Shown here in pieces: positions 46,235-55,107 of a stretch of 64,000 nucleotides of DNA. The notes under the pieces are model-generated. The model ran no database searches. It had not been told where the DNA came from and saw only the letters and a list, made by a program, of their open reading frames with translations. The stretch comes from Dermatophilaceae bacterium Sec6.4 (lineage in GTDB: Bacteria; Actinomycetota; Actinomycetes; Actinomycetales; Dermatophilaceae). The translations under genes and the position numbers were made by a program. Position 1 is the stretch's first letter, and the number at the start of each line of letters is the position of its first letter. The stretch covers positions 2,480,001 to 2,544,000 of the forward strand of contig CP144172.1 in NCBI GenBank assembly GCA_039636865.1. The letters are read 5' to 3'.

Positions 46235-46322
46235 TGGAATCTCTCCTTCATGTCGAACGAAATCAGCTCGGACTGCCAGAACGGGTTGTTCCCGCATGAC
46301 AACACTCTGACACCCCTCAGGA

Positions 46323-46334
46323 GGTGGTACCACC
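46323..46334. promoter_or_regulatory. Perfect palindrome between the membrane protein gene and the regulator gene
   Basis: GGTGGTACCACC at 46324-46335 region is a perfect 12-base palindrome 26 bases upstream of the regulator ATG and within the divergent promoter. It could be an operator of the LuxR-type protein encoded next to it. Confidence 0.4.
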
Positions 46335-46360
46335 CCCCCTGGGAGGTTTATATTTCATTC

Positions 46361-47053
46361 ATGGCAAAGGACTCCCTACCCCATGCCCGCAAGGGCTCCC
46401 GGGGGCCGATCACCGTGGCGCTGGTCGATGACTACGACGTGGTCCTGCTCGGGGTGGCCCGCATCATCGACCAGTACCGGACGCGGGTCATCGTCGCGGA
46501 AATGGACACCAACGAACCCCTGGCCGACACCGTCGACATCGTGCTGTACGACGCGTTCGCCCAACCTGAGTCGGACCGGGACGAAATCGCCGTGCTGATC
46601 AAGAATCCCCATGCACGCAAAGTGGTGGTCTACACCTGGAACTTCCACCCCCAACTGATAGCCGCCGCCCGCGCCCTGGGGGTGCACGGGTACCTATCCA
46701 AATCGATACCTGCCCGTGACTTCATCACCGCGCTGGAAGCAGTACACGCAGGACAGATCGTGATCAGCGACCCCCCCGGATCAGCCCGCGCAGTAACCGG
46801 GCTGGACTGGCCAGGCCGCGCCGAAGGCCTGACCGACCGCGAATCAGAGGTCCTCGCCCTGATCACCCAAGGAAAAAGCAACCCCGAAATAGCCACCCTG
46901 ACCTACCTCGCGCCCAACACCGTGAAGTCCTACACCCGCATCATCTACCGCAAACTCGCCCTCACCAGCCGCGTCCACGCCGTCCTATGGGGCATCGAAC
47001 ACGGCTTCTCCCCCGACCACCACCGCATCGACCACTGGCGCGGCGGACCCTGA
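46361..47053 (+). CDS. LuxR-type response regulator, orphan
   Basis: 230 residues. Receiver domain (about 17-135): acidic pocket Asp23-Asp24, phospho-acceptor candidate Asp64 in LYDAF, Thr92, Lys114. DNA-binding LuxR domain (about 155-210): LTDRESEVLALI, then PEIATLTYLAPNTVKSYTR. The ATG at 46361 has a GGGAGG sequence about 13 bases upstream. No histidine kinase gene is adjacent, so it is an orphan regulator. It is divergent from the membrane protein gene. A conventional phosphorylation input is possible because the key residues are kept. Confidence 0.88.
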   Translation: MAKDSLPHARKGSRGPITVALVDDYDVVLLGVARIIDQYRTRVIVAEMDTNEPLADTVDIVLYDAFAQPESDRDEIAVLIKNPHARKVVVYTWNFHPQLIAAARALGVHGYLSKSIPARDFITALEAVHAGQIVISDPPGSARAVTGLDWPGRAEGLTDRESEVLALITQGKSNPEIATLTYLAPNTVKSYTRIIYRKLALTSRVHAVLWGIEHGFSPDHHRIDHWRGGP

Positions 47054-47241
47054 CCCACCACACAACTCCGCCGGTTCTCTGGATTGCCCGCTCACGGCCA
47101 CCGAAGACCTGACATGAGTCCCCTGTGTCGGGCAACGCCTTCCGACAGCCTGCAGCGACGTGTGCACCCAGCCACGACGGGACAAGGAAACGGGATCAGC
47201 ATCCGGCCGGGATTCGCCCCACCGTGGCCAGGGAACGAAAG

Positions 47242-47270
47242 AAGGGACCGGGCGGACCCAGTCCCTTTTT
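47242..47270. terminator. Rho-independent terminator hairpin
   Basis: GGGAC (47244-47248) pairs with GTCCC (47261-47265), extended by AA/TT, with TTTTT on the plus side and a TTCTTTC run on the minus side. It can end transcription of the regulator gene (plus) and of tRNA-Pro (minus). Confidence 0.75.
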
Positions 47271-47333
47271 CCCAGAACCCTGCACGGCCACGTTTCGCGA
47301 CCTCGCAAGGTTCTGACCTGCACACACATCTGT

Positions 47334-47406
<73 letters not shown>

Positions 47407-47480
47407 TTGCCCCGGAGGGCGAGCGAAACAATATCCCACCGAGTGCGCCGCCGCCCAATCGGGACAGCGGCGAGAGGGAC

Positions 47481-48962
47481 TCAGCGCTTTCGCTTCTCCC
47501 GCACCCGTACCGACAGTTCGATCGGGGTGCCCTCGAAACCGAACTCTTCGCGCAATCGGCGCTCCAGGAAGCGGCGGTAACCCGCCTCGATGAAACCGCT
47601 GGCGAAAACCACGAAACGCGGCGGTCGGGTGGAAGCCTGGGTCGCAAAGAGGATCCGCGGCTGCTTGCCACCGCGCACGGGGTGCGGGTGGCTGGAGGCG
47701 ATCTCACCGAGGAAAGCGTTCAGTCGCCCGGTCGGCACCCGGTAGTCCCACGATGCGAGGGCGGTCTCCAGCGCGCGCACCAGACGGTCCGTGTGCCAAC
47801 CGGTGACCGCCGAGAGGTTGACCCGGGGCGCCCAGGTGATCTGTACGAGCTCCCGCTCGATTTCACGCTCGAGGTAATAGCGTCGTTCCTCATCCACCAG
47901 GTCCCACTTGTTGTACGCCACTACCAGGGCCCGTCCGGCGTCCACGATCTGCTGCACGACTCGGATGTCCTGCTCGGCGATGGAGTCTTCGGCGTCGATC
48001 AGCACTACCGCGACCTCGGCCTTCTCGATAGCCGTCTGGGTGCGCAGTGAAGAGTAGAAATCAGCACCCCGCGTCTGATGCACGCGCCGACGGATTCCGG
48101 CCGTATCGACGAATCGCCACACCTTGCCGCCGAGTTCGATCATTTCGTCGACCGGGTCGCGGGTCGTGCCCGCAACTTCGTCCACGACGACTCGCTCGGA
48201 CCCGGCCAGCTTGTTCAGCAGCGACGACTTGCCGACATTCGGTCGGCCGACGAGCGCAACCCGCCGCGGACCGCCGCGGCGGTAGGCGTCGCCCACACTG
48301 GATTCGAGTGGTAGTACCGCGAGCAACGCGTCCAGTGCGTCACCGGCCCCCCGCCCGTGCATCGCGGACACCGGGTAGGGCTGACCGAGCCCCAGGGACC
48401 ACAGCATCGCCGCATCTGCTTCGGTGCGTAGGTCATCGACCTTGTTCGCGATCAGAATCACCGGCTTGCCCGATTTGCGCAGCAGCTTCACGACTGCCTC
48501 GTCGGTGTCGGTCGCGCCCACCATCGCATCCACGATGAACAAAACCGCGTCCGCCAGCTCGATGGCTACCTCAGCCTGCTCTGCGACCCGCAGGTGGATG
48601 CCGGTCGCGTCGACCTCCCAGCCGCCTGTGTCGACGAGGGTGAACTCGCGGCCCGTCCACTCAGCGTCGTAGGCGACCCGGTCGCGGGTCACCCCCGGCA
48701 CGTCCTCGACGACCGCTTCGCGGCGGCCGAGAATACGGTTGACGAAGGTCGATTTGCCGACGTTCGGACGACCGACGACGGCCACCACCGGACGTAGCTC
48801 CCCCTCCACATCGGTGCCGTCAGCACCGGCCTCGCCGCTCAGCAGCGCGCGATCGGCCTCACTGAGGTCGAAATCCTCAAGACCGACCCGCAGCGCCCGC
48901 TCCACCGTGGTGTCGGCATCGGGAAGTTCACTGTCGGCCGGCTGGCGCGCATCGTCGGTCAT
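47481..48962 (-). CDS. der: Ribosome biogenesis GTPase Der
   Basis: 493 residues, two tandem GTPase domains and a C-terminal KH-like domain: Der (EngA) acts in 50S assembly. First G1 motif GRPNVGKS at residues 64-71 with DTGG near 112; second GRPNVGKSS near 236, DTAG near 285, NKWD near 345. The extended N-terminal 57 residues (acidic, [18 protein letters not shown]) are typical of actinobacterial Der. The stop of the upstream cmk gene is 12 bases away; it is the last gene of a long minus-strand run. Confidence 0.96.
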   Translation of the reverse strand: MTDDARQPADSELPDADTTVERALRVGLEDFDLSEADRALLSGEAGADGTDVEGELRPVVAVVGRPNVGKSTFVNRILGRREAVVEDVPGVTRDRVAYDAEWTGREFTLVDTGGWEVDATGIHLRVAEQAEVAIELADAVLFIVDAMVGATDTDEAVVKLLRKSGKPVILIANKVDDLRTEADAAMLWSLGLGQPYPVSAMHGRGAGDALDALLAVLPLESSVGDAYRRGGPRRVALVGRPNVGKSSLLNKLAGSERVVVDEVAGTTRDPVDEMIELGGKVWRFVDTAGIRRRVHQTRGADFYSSLRTQTAIEKAEVAVVLIDAEDSIAEQDIRVVQQIVDAGRALVVAYNKWDLVDEERRYYLEREIERELVQITWAPRVNLSAVTGWHTDRLVRALETALASWDYRVPTGRLNAFLGEIASSHPHPVRGGKQPRILFATQASTRPPRFVVFASGFIEAGYRRFLERRLREEFGFEGTPIELSVRVREKRKR

Positions 48963-48974
48963 AGGATCATTGTC

Positions 48975-49703
48975 TCAGGGTTGAGGGGCTCCGCCGTCAC
49001 GCCCGTTTCGCACGACGGCCAGGACCGCCTGCACCGACCCGTCGAAGTCGAGATCCGAGGTATCGACGGTCACGACGCCGTCAGCAGCCTGCATGAATGC
49101 GGCGACCGTGGAATCACGCGCGTCCCTATCGACGACCTGGGCGCGGGTCGCTGCTGCAGTGGTGGACAACTCCCCCGCCCGGCGCGCAATGCGTGCTTCT
49201 TCACTCGCGGTCATCAGGATCCGCACGGTCGCGTCCGGTGCGACGACCGTCGTCAGGTCGCGCCCTTCGGCGATCACCCCTCCGGTGGCGTCGCTGATAC
49301 GTGCGATCAACTCGCGCTGCCGATCGCGCAGGTGATCGCGCACGCCCAGATTGGTCGCGACCGTGGACACCGCCATCGAGATGGACGGCTCCCGGATGGC
49401 TGCGGCAATGTCGCGATCGGCCACCAGCACGGTAGGCGACGTGGGGTCGCTACCCATCGACAGCGGAAAGGTCAGTGCTTCGAGAGCTACCGCGTCCTGG
49501 TCGGCCAGGTCGAGCCCGCGATCCACGCACCACCAGGTGAGGGCGCGATACATCGCCCCGGTGTCGAGGTAGCCGACGCCCAACTGCTGCGCGACGGCCT
49601 TGGAGACACTGGATTTGCCGGTCCCCGACGGCCCGTCGATCACGACGACCAACGCCTCCGTCGACCCATCGAGCGGCATACCAGAACTGCTGACCTCGTT
49701 CAT
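48975..49703 (-). CDS. cmk: Cytidylate kinase
   Basis: 242 residues, phosphorylates CMP and dCMP with ATP. P-loop GPSGTGKS at residues 24-31, then YLDTGAMYRALT and the GRDLTTVV region. The ATG at 49703 overlaps the tyrA stop by four bases, which fixes the start. Tight coupling to tyrA and the der gene in one operon is standard for Actinobacteria. Confidence 0.94.
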   Translation of the reverse strand: MNEVSSSGMPLDGSTEALVVVIDGPSGTGKSSVSKAVAQQLGVGYLDTGAMYRALTWWCVDRGLDLADQDAVALEALTFPLSMGSDPTSPTVLVADRDIAAAIREPSISMAVSTVATNLGVRDHLRDRQRELIARISDATGGVIAEGRDLTTVVAPDATVRILMTASEEARIARRAGELSTTAAATRAQVVDRDARDSTVAAFMQAADGVVTVDTSDLDFDGSVQAVLAVVRNGRDGGAPQP

Positions 49704-50782
49704 TCGTGCACCTTCCACCCTCGTGCTTCCAACTGCGTCATCAACCGGTCGAGCGCAGATGGCAGGACCGAGAGTTCGGCAATACCCAGCGGCGCCCCGA
49801 TGCCGTGTTCGAGGCGAAGATCTTCCAAGTTGACCCCGGCATCGCCGACATCGTTGAACAGCCGACCCAGGGCACCGGGCTCGTCCGGCACCAGCACCAC
49901 CACGCTCGCGTACGACGCTGCAGGTGCACCGTGTTTGCCGGGGATCCGCGCATGACCGAGTTGTCCGTGGCTGATCGTGTGCGCCACCACCGCGCGGGCA
50001 CCGTTGCCATCATTGGCTGCTATCGACGCGAGAGCAGCCGCGACACCGGCCAGGTCCGCGGCAGCATCGCGCAGGACCGGGGCGAGCACCTCGGCGTTCC
50101 CGGCGAGTATCTGGGTCCACAGCAGGGGGTCGCTCGCCGCGATGCGGGTCACGTCCCGAAGGCCTTGGCCGGCCAGGGACACCGCGGCGTCCGGCAACTC
50201 CCGGAGCCGACCCGCGACCACGCTCGCCGCCACCTGAGGCAGGTGCGAGACATAGGCAACGGCCCGATCGTGCTCCTGCGCGCCCATCGTCACCACTGCA
50301 GCTCCGGTGACGCCCGCCAATCGGGCGACCTGCTGAACAGCAGCAGGATCGGTGCGCTCATGGGGGCACACCACCCAGGTACGCCCCTCGAAGAGATCGG
50401 CCTGAGCGGCAACGGCACCGGAACGCTCGCGGCCGGCCATCGGGTGCGAGCCGAGGTATCGAGGTAGCTGAGCCACGGTCGCACCGATTTCGACATCCCG
50501 CAGAATCGTCGACTTCACGGAGGCCACGTCGGTCACGACTGCATCCGGCCACTTCGCCAGTGCGGCCACGATGACCTCAGCGGCAACATCGGGCGGCGCA
50601 GCCACGATGACGACCTCAGGTGCCTGGGGCTCCGTCGCTGTGCCGGCACCCAGGTCCGCCGCGAGTGCGACCGCCGTCGGCGAGGGATCGGCAAGCGTCA
50701 CGGTGTGCCCGGCACGTGACAACGCGAGTCCGATCGAGGTACCGATCAGGCCCGCGCCGACGACGTGGACGGACGAACTCAC
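49700..50782 (-). CDS. tyrA: Prephenate dehydrogenase
   Basis: 360 residues, NAD-dependent step in tyrosine synthesis. NAD motif GAGLIGTSIGLALSRAG near the N-terminus, VASVKS near 90, the prephenate region with SHPMAGRERSG near 120, and a C-terminal ACT-like domain (VVLVPDEPGALGRLFNDVG) that could bind tyrosine for feedback control. GTG start overlaps the rluB stop by four bases. It sits between rluB and cmk. Confidence 0.93.
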   Translation of the reverse strand: MSSSVHVVGAGLIGTSIGLALSRAGHTVTLADPSPTAVALAADLGAGTATEPQAPEVVIVAAPPDVAAEVIVAALAKWPDAVVTDVASVKSTILRDVEIGATVAQLPRYLGSHPMAGRERSGAVAAQADLFEGRTWVVCPHERTDPAAVQQVARLAGVTGAAVVTMGAQEHDRAVAYVSHLPQVAASVVAGRLRELPDAAVSLAGQGLRDVTRIAASDPLLWTQILAGNAEVLAPVLRDAAADLAGVAAALASIAANDGNGARAVVAHTISHGQLGHARIPGKHGAPAASYASVVVLVPDEPGALGRLFNDVGDAGVNLEDLRLEHGIGAPLGIAELSVLPSALDRLMTQLEARGWKVHE

Positions 50783-51639
50783 AACCCGGCTGCCTTGTAG
50801 AGGCCGGCGATCTCCCTGCTGGACAGCGGCCGCAACTTGCCCGGGCGCAGCTCACCGAGCTGGACCGGTCCGACGTCGGTGCGCACGAGGGATTCGACCG
50901 GGTGACCGGTCGCTTCGAGCAACCGGCGCACGACGTGGTTGCGACCCTCGTGCAGGACGACCTCGACCATCGCCCACCCCGGGCGGGAGTCCACAACCTT
51001 GAACGAGTCGATCTTCACGACGCCGTCTTCCAGCTCGACGCCGTCACGAAGCTGGCGGCCGAGCGCACGCGGCACGGGGCCGGGTACGACGGCGACATAG
51101 GTCTTGGTGACGCCGTAGGACGGGTGCTGCAGTCGGTTGGCCAGCTCGCCGTCGTTGGTCAGGATCAGCAGACCCTCGGTGTCGACGTCCAGCCGTCCGA
51201 CGTGGAACAGCCGTTCCTTGCGCCCTTCGACGTACTCCCCCACCGACGGGCGATCCAGCTCGTCGTGCATGGTCGAGACCACACCGGTGGGTTTGTTGAA
51301 GGCCAGGTAGACCCGGGAGCTGTCCAACTGCACGCGCTCGCCGTCCACGTGGATCGTCACGCGCTCAGGGTCGATACGGACACCGAGCTCGGTCACCCGT
51401 TGCCCGTCGATCTCGACCCGGCCGGCAACGATCAGGTTCTCGCAGACCCGACGGCTACCGACGCCGGCCGCGGCCAGCACCTTCTGCAGCCGTTCACCGC
51501 CGGGCACATGCTGATCGACTACCTGCTTCGGCTTCTCCCGCGGTGGGACCACCTGCTGTACGGGTCGTTTGGCGTTGCGGCCCGGCGACGGGCGACCTTT
51601 GCGGTGCGAACGTGCGCCGCCTTTGTCTTGGCTACTCAT
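50779..51639 (-). CDS. rluB: rRNA pseudouridine synthase RluB family
   Basis: 286 residues. An N-terminal basic tail, then an S4 RNA-binding domain (ERLQKVLAAAGVGSRR, near 50), then the pseudouridine synthase with the catalytic Asp in GRLDVDTEGLLILTND. It modifies helix 89 or neighbouring bases of 23S rRNA in this family. Its start overlaps the scpB stop (ATGA) and its stop overlaps tyrA, so coupling is tight. The C-terminal part is normal. Confidence 0.93.
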   Translation of the reverse strand: MSSQDKGGARSHRKGRPSPGRNAKRPVQQVVPPREKPKQVVDQHVPGGERLQKVLAAAGVGSRRVCENLIVAGRVEIDGQRVTELGVRIDPERVTIHVDGERVQLDSSRVYLAFNKPTGVVSTMHDELDRPSVGEYVEGRKERLFHVGRLDVDTEGLLILTNDGELANRLQHPSYGVTKTYVAVVPGPVPRALGRQLRDGVELEDGVVKIDSFKVVDSRPGWAMVEVVLHEGRNHVVRRLLEATGHPVESLVRTDVGPVQLGELRPGKLRPLSSREIAGLYKAAGL

Positions 51640-52247
51640 GCGTGTCCTTGCTCGATCAGTTCTTCGATGACGTCGGAGTCGGGGAGATAGGGGGCGAGCG
51701 CCGGCAGGTCCTCCAGGGAGGTGAGCCCGATGCGCTGCAGAAAATAGGGGGTGGTGCCGTAGAGACCGGCGCCGCTGTCGGCCGCCTCGCCGACCTGCGC
51801 GATCATTCCGCGGGTGACCAGGGTGCGCACGACGCCGTCGACATTCACGCCGCGTACCGCACCGATGCGCGATCGGGAGATCGGCTGCCGGTAGGCGACC
51901 ACGGCCAGCGTCTCCAATGCGGCCTGGGTCAGCTTTGCGTGCTGACCACCCATCAGGAACCGCTCGACGACCGGTGCGTAGTCGGCCCTGCTGTAGATCC
52001 GCCAGCCGCCGTTGATGCAGCGCAACGTGAAACCGCGACTCTGCGCGGCGTATTCGGATTCAAGATTTTCCAGCAACCCGCGGATACGCGCTGCCGGCAG
52101 CTTCAGTCCGTCGGCGAGCTCGGGCACTGTCACCGGTTGATCCACGACCATCAAGACGGCTTCGAGGGCTGCGGCCACCCCTCCGGGTAGCTGGCCCAGA
52201 TCGAGTTCGAGTTGCTCGTCCTCGGGCGCCGACACGTCATTACTCAT
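51636..52247 (-). CDS. scpB: Segregation and condensation protein B
   Basis: 203 residues. ScpB forms the SMC-ScpAB condensin complex. Two winged helices: EAVLMVVDQPVTVPELADGL at the start and LTQAALETLAVVAYRQPISRSRIGAVRG near 105-130. The start overlaps the scpA stop by eight bases and the stop overlaps rluB. No smc gene is in this window. Confidence 0.95.
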   Translation of the reverse strand: MSNDVSAPEDEQLELDLGQLPGGVAAALEAVLMVVDQPVTVPELADGLKLPAARIRGLLENLESEYAAQSRGFTLRCINGGWRIYSRADYAPVVERFLMGGQHAKLTQAALETLAVVAYRQPISRSRIGAVRGVNVDGVVRTLVTRGMIAQVGEAADSGAGLYGTTPYFLQRIGLTSLEDLPALAPYLPDSDVIEELIEQGHA

Positions 52248-53139
52248 CGGTCGGCTCCTCCTTCACGTGCGCCTCGGTGTCATCGTCGTATTCATCGGTG
52301 ATCTGGACCTGTCCGGTGCCGGTCCATCGCACGTGCAGGATCCCGAGAGCCTGGGGTTGCTCGAAGGCCACTGCGGACTCCTTGAACAACTCCAGCAGGG
52401 CAAGAAATCTCGCCACGATCACCAGCGTCGAGTCGGCATCGGCCACCAGCTCGGAGAAGGACAGCGTATTGCCTGCTCTCAGTAACTCCGAAACGATCTC
52501 CGCCTGCTCACCCACATTGACGGTGTTCGCGTGTAGATGCTCCAGCCCGACCGTCGGCTCCGGTCGGGGCGTCATGGCGCGCGCGGCGATCTGCGCCAGC
52601 TGTTCCGGGCCGATGCCCATGACCAGTTCCGGGAGCAGCGACGCGAACCGCTCCTCCAGGCCGGCCTGTCGGGCGGTGATCCGCCCGGACGTCGCCATCC
52701 GTTCCGCGAGCAGCGACGCAACATCCTTGAACGCCCGGTACTGCAGCAGCCGCGCGAACAGCAGATCGCGAGCTTCGATCAACGCAAGGTCCTCTTCGTC
52801 CTGGCTGCCGCCGCCCGGCAGTAACCTGCCCGCTTTGATGTCCAGCAAGGTCGCAGCGATCAGCAGGAACTCAGTGGCCTGGTCCAGATCCCAGTCGTCT
52901 GCGCCGGCCTGCGCCGTACGGATATGCGCAATGAATTCGTCGGTGACCTGGGACAGGGCGATCTCGGTGACGTCCAGTTGATGTTTGGAGATCAGGCCCA
53001 GAAGCAGCTCGAACGGTCCGGAGAACACATCGAGGTGCACTTCGAACGGTGTCCGCGGTGCGCGGCGGGTCAGCACGCCGCCGGGCACCTGCGGTGGCGG
53101 CGTCCCGGTGCCGCTCTGCGGGTCGGTCGCTGCCGGCAC
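52240..53139 (-). CDS. scpA: Segregation and condensation protein A
   Basis: 299 residues, kleisin subunit of condensin that joins SMC heads. The N-terminal segment FEVHLDVFSGPFELLLGLISKHQLDVTEI is the family hallmark (split here at 20), followed by LDQATEFLLIAATLLDIKA and a C-terminal winged helix with VARFLALLELFKE. GTG start six bases after the parA stop. It overlaps scpB by eight bases. Confidence 0.95.
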   Translation of the reverse strand: MPAATDPQSGTGTPPPQVPGGVLTRRAPRTPFEVHLDVFSGPFELLLGLISKHQLDVTEIALSQVTDEFIAHIRTAQAGADDWDLDQATEFLLIAATLLDIKAGRLLPGGGSQDEEDLALIEARDLLFARLLQYRAFKDVASLLAERMATSGRITARQAGLEERFASLLPELVMGIGPEQLAQIAARAMTPRPEPTVGLEHLHANTVNVGEQAEIVSELLRAGNTLSFSELVADADSTLVIVARFLALLELFKESAVAFEQPQALGILHVRWTGTGQVQITDEYDDDTEAHVKEEPTDE

Positions 53140-53145
53140 TGCGGC

Positions 53146-54000
53146 TCAGGCCGTGGCGCCGCGCGCGATGAGTTCGCGGGCGAGCTGCCGGTAGGCCTCG
53201 GCGGCCCCATGCGTGGACGCATACCGGGTGATCGGCTCCGCGGCCAGCGAGGCATCCGGGAACTTCACCGTGCGGTTGATGACCGTGTGCAGTACGTCGT
53301 CGCCGAAGTGATCCACCACGGAACGCACGACGTCCTTGCTGTGCAGGGTGCGCCCGTCGTACATCGTGGCGAGGATTCCGTCCAGCCGCAGACCCGGGTT
53401 CAACCGGTCAGTGACCTTGTCGATCGTCTCGATCAGCAGCGCCACCCCGCGCATTGCGAAGAACTCACACTCCAGCGGGATCAGCACGCCATGCGCTGCC
53501 GTCAACGCGTTGACCGTCAGCAGTCCCAGTGAGGGTTGGCAGTCGATCAGGATGACGTCGTACTCGTCAGTGACCGGTCGCAGCACCCGCGCCAGCACCA
53601 TCTCCCTCGCGACCTCGCCCACCAGCTGGACCTCTGCCGCTGACAGGTCGATATTGGCGGGCAGCACATCCAGGCCTGGTGTGTTCGTGAATTGGATGAC
53701 GTCGTGGATGTCGTGACCCCGGCTGACGAGCAGGTCGTAGACGGTCACGTCCAGCTCGTTGGCGCGGACCCCCAGCCCGACGCTGAGCGCTCCCTGCGGA
53801 TCGAAGTCGACGACGAGCACCTTGCGGCCGTACTCCGCCAGCGTGGCACCCAGGTTGATGGTGGAGGTGGTCTTGCCGACCCCACCCTTCTGATTGCACA
53901 TCGCGATGATGCGCGCGGGCCCGTGGGTCGACAGCGGGTTCGGGGTCGCAAAAATGGGAAGCGGTCGGCCTGTCGGTCCGATGTTCTCGTGCGAGGTCAA
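53146..54000 (-). CDS. parA: ParA family ATPase
   Basis: 284 residues of the ParA/Soj type; Walker-A CNQKGGVGKTT with Lys38 and Lys43 (deviant P-loop), DFDPQGALS (Walker A prime), and IDCQPSLGLLT (Walker B). No parB gene is adjacent, so it may be the chromosomal-segregation-related paralogue found beside scpA in Actinobacteria rather than the origin ParA. The only upstream in-frame start is TTG at 54000; a good ribosome-binding site is not clear. It is the gene after xerD on this strand. Confidence 0.9.
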   Translation of the reverse strand: MTSHENIGPTGRPLPIFATPNPLSTHGPARIIAMCNQKGGVGKTTSTINLGATLAEYGRKVLVVDFDPQGALSVGLGVRANELDVTVYDLLVSRGHDIHDVIQFTNTPGLDVLPANIDLSAAEVQLVGEVAREMVLARVLRPVTDEYDVILIDCQPSLGLLTVNALTAAHGVLIPLECEFFAMRGVALLIETIDKVTDRLNPGLRLDGILATMYDGRTLHSKDVVRSVVDHFGDDVLHTVINRTVKFPDASLAAEPITRYASTHGAAEAYRQLARELIARGATA

Positions 54001-54054
54001 AGTAATCTCGTGCTCTTCCGGGTAGGACGTCGTACGGCTCGCGCCGATCGCGAC

Positions 54055-55017
54055 TCAACTTAATGCATCGCCGCCGGGTCCGTGGTGGGTCGCGCGTGCT
54101 CGGGGGTGGGCGCCGGCGAAGACTTCGCGTAGTTGCTGCACCGAAACCATCGTGTAGATCTGCGTGGTCGTCACCGACGCATGTCCCAGTAGCTCCTGCA
54201 CGACCCGTACGTCCGCTCCGCCGTCGAGCAGATGAGTGGCAAACGAGTGTCTCAGCGTGTGCGGGCTCAGATGCGCGTCCAGTCCCGCCCGCGCGGCGCA
54301 TGCCTGCACGATGTTCCACACCGACTGGCGGGTCAACCGGGTGCCGCGGGCACCGAGAAACAACGCCGGGGTCGACATCTTCGCGACCTGCGCCAGGGCA
54401 GGGCGACCGCGCACCAGGTACGCCGACAGCGCAACTCTGGCGTAGCTGCCGAGCGGCAGGATGCGCTCTTTGCTGCCCTTGCCCAGGACCCGCACTGCAT
54501 CGTTGTCCAGGTCGACATCGTCGACGTCCAACCCGGTGGCCTCACTGACTCGCGCACCGATTCCGTACATCAGTTCCAGCAACGCACGGTCGCGCAACGC
54601 AGTGGGTGTGTCACCGACGCTCGCCGCAGCGAGTAACCGCTCGACGTGGTCCACCGGAATTGCCTTCGGCAGTCGCTGGGGAGGCCTGGGAGGAGTCACG
54701 CCGGCGGCCGTGTCAGTTGCGAGCTCCCCTTCGAGGGTGAGGAAACGGTGCAGCCCACGCACTGCGGCGAGATGACGGGCAGTGGAGGATGCGGCGAGCG
54801 CCGGATGCTCCTGGTCGCCCGCACGCAACGTGGCGGCGTATTCGCTCACGTCAGCCTCTGCCACGGCCGACGGGTTGCTGATACCGCGGGCAGCGAGGTA
54901 GGCGGCGTAGCGGCGCAGATCACGCTCGTAAGCCGCGAGGGTGTGGACCGACGCGCCACGCTCGACGCGCAGGTGGTCCAACCATCCCCGCACGGCACGG
55001 TCCAGCGGGCTCAGCAC
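54055..55017 (-). CDS. xerD: Tyrosine recombinase XerD
   Basis: 320 residues. XerD resolves chromosome dimers at dif with XerC. The catalytic set is complete: Arg156 (GARVSEATGLD), Lys180, His253 and Arg256 (HTLRHSFATHLL), His279 (LLGHAS) and nucleophile Tyr288. GTG at 55017 gives the family N-terminus. Its position before parA-scpAB is conserved, so it is housekeeping rather than an element integrase. A strong hairpin separates it from hisS. Confidence 0.94.
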   Translation of the reverse strand: MLSPLDRAVRGWLDHLRVERGASVHTLAAYERDLRRYAAYLAARGISNPSAVAEADVSEYAATLRAGDQEHPALAASSTARHLAAVRGLHRFLTLEGELATDTAAGVTPPRPPQRLPKAIPVDHVERLLAAASVGDTPTALRDRALLELMYGIGARVSEATGLDVDDVDLDNDAVRVLGKGSKERILPLGSYARVALSAYLVRGRPALAQVAKMSTPALFLGARGTRLTRQSVWNIVQACAARAGLDAHLSPHTLRHSFATHLLDGGADVRVVQELLGHASVTTTQIYTMVSVQQLREVFAGAHPRARATHHGPGGDALS

Positions 55018-55044
55018 GTGATCATTGTGACCGACAATCTCGGG

Positions 55045-55094
55045 TTTTGGACATGCGCAACGGGTCAGATATGACCCGTTGCGCATGTCCAAAA
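55045..55094. terminator. Perfect 23-bp-arm hairpin between hisS and xerD
   Basis: A 50-base palindrome: 23-base arms (each starts TTTTGGACATG and ends with the complement) with a 4-base GATA loop, no mismatch. It separates the hisS stop (55108) from the xerD start (55017). No uridine run follows on either strand, but a stem this long should stop RNA polymerase. Confidence 0.75.
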
Positions 55095-55107
55095 GGTGAG
55101 ACGCTCG

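Noticed and set aside
54055..55017. Tyrosine recombinase as integrase of a mobile element
   Set aside because: Its conserved place before parA-scpA-scpB and XerD-like motifs point to the housekeeping XerD.
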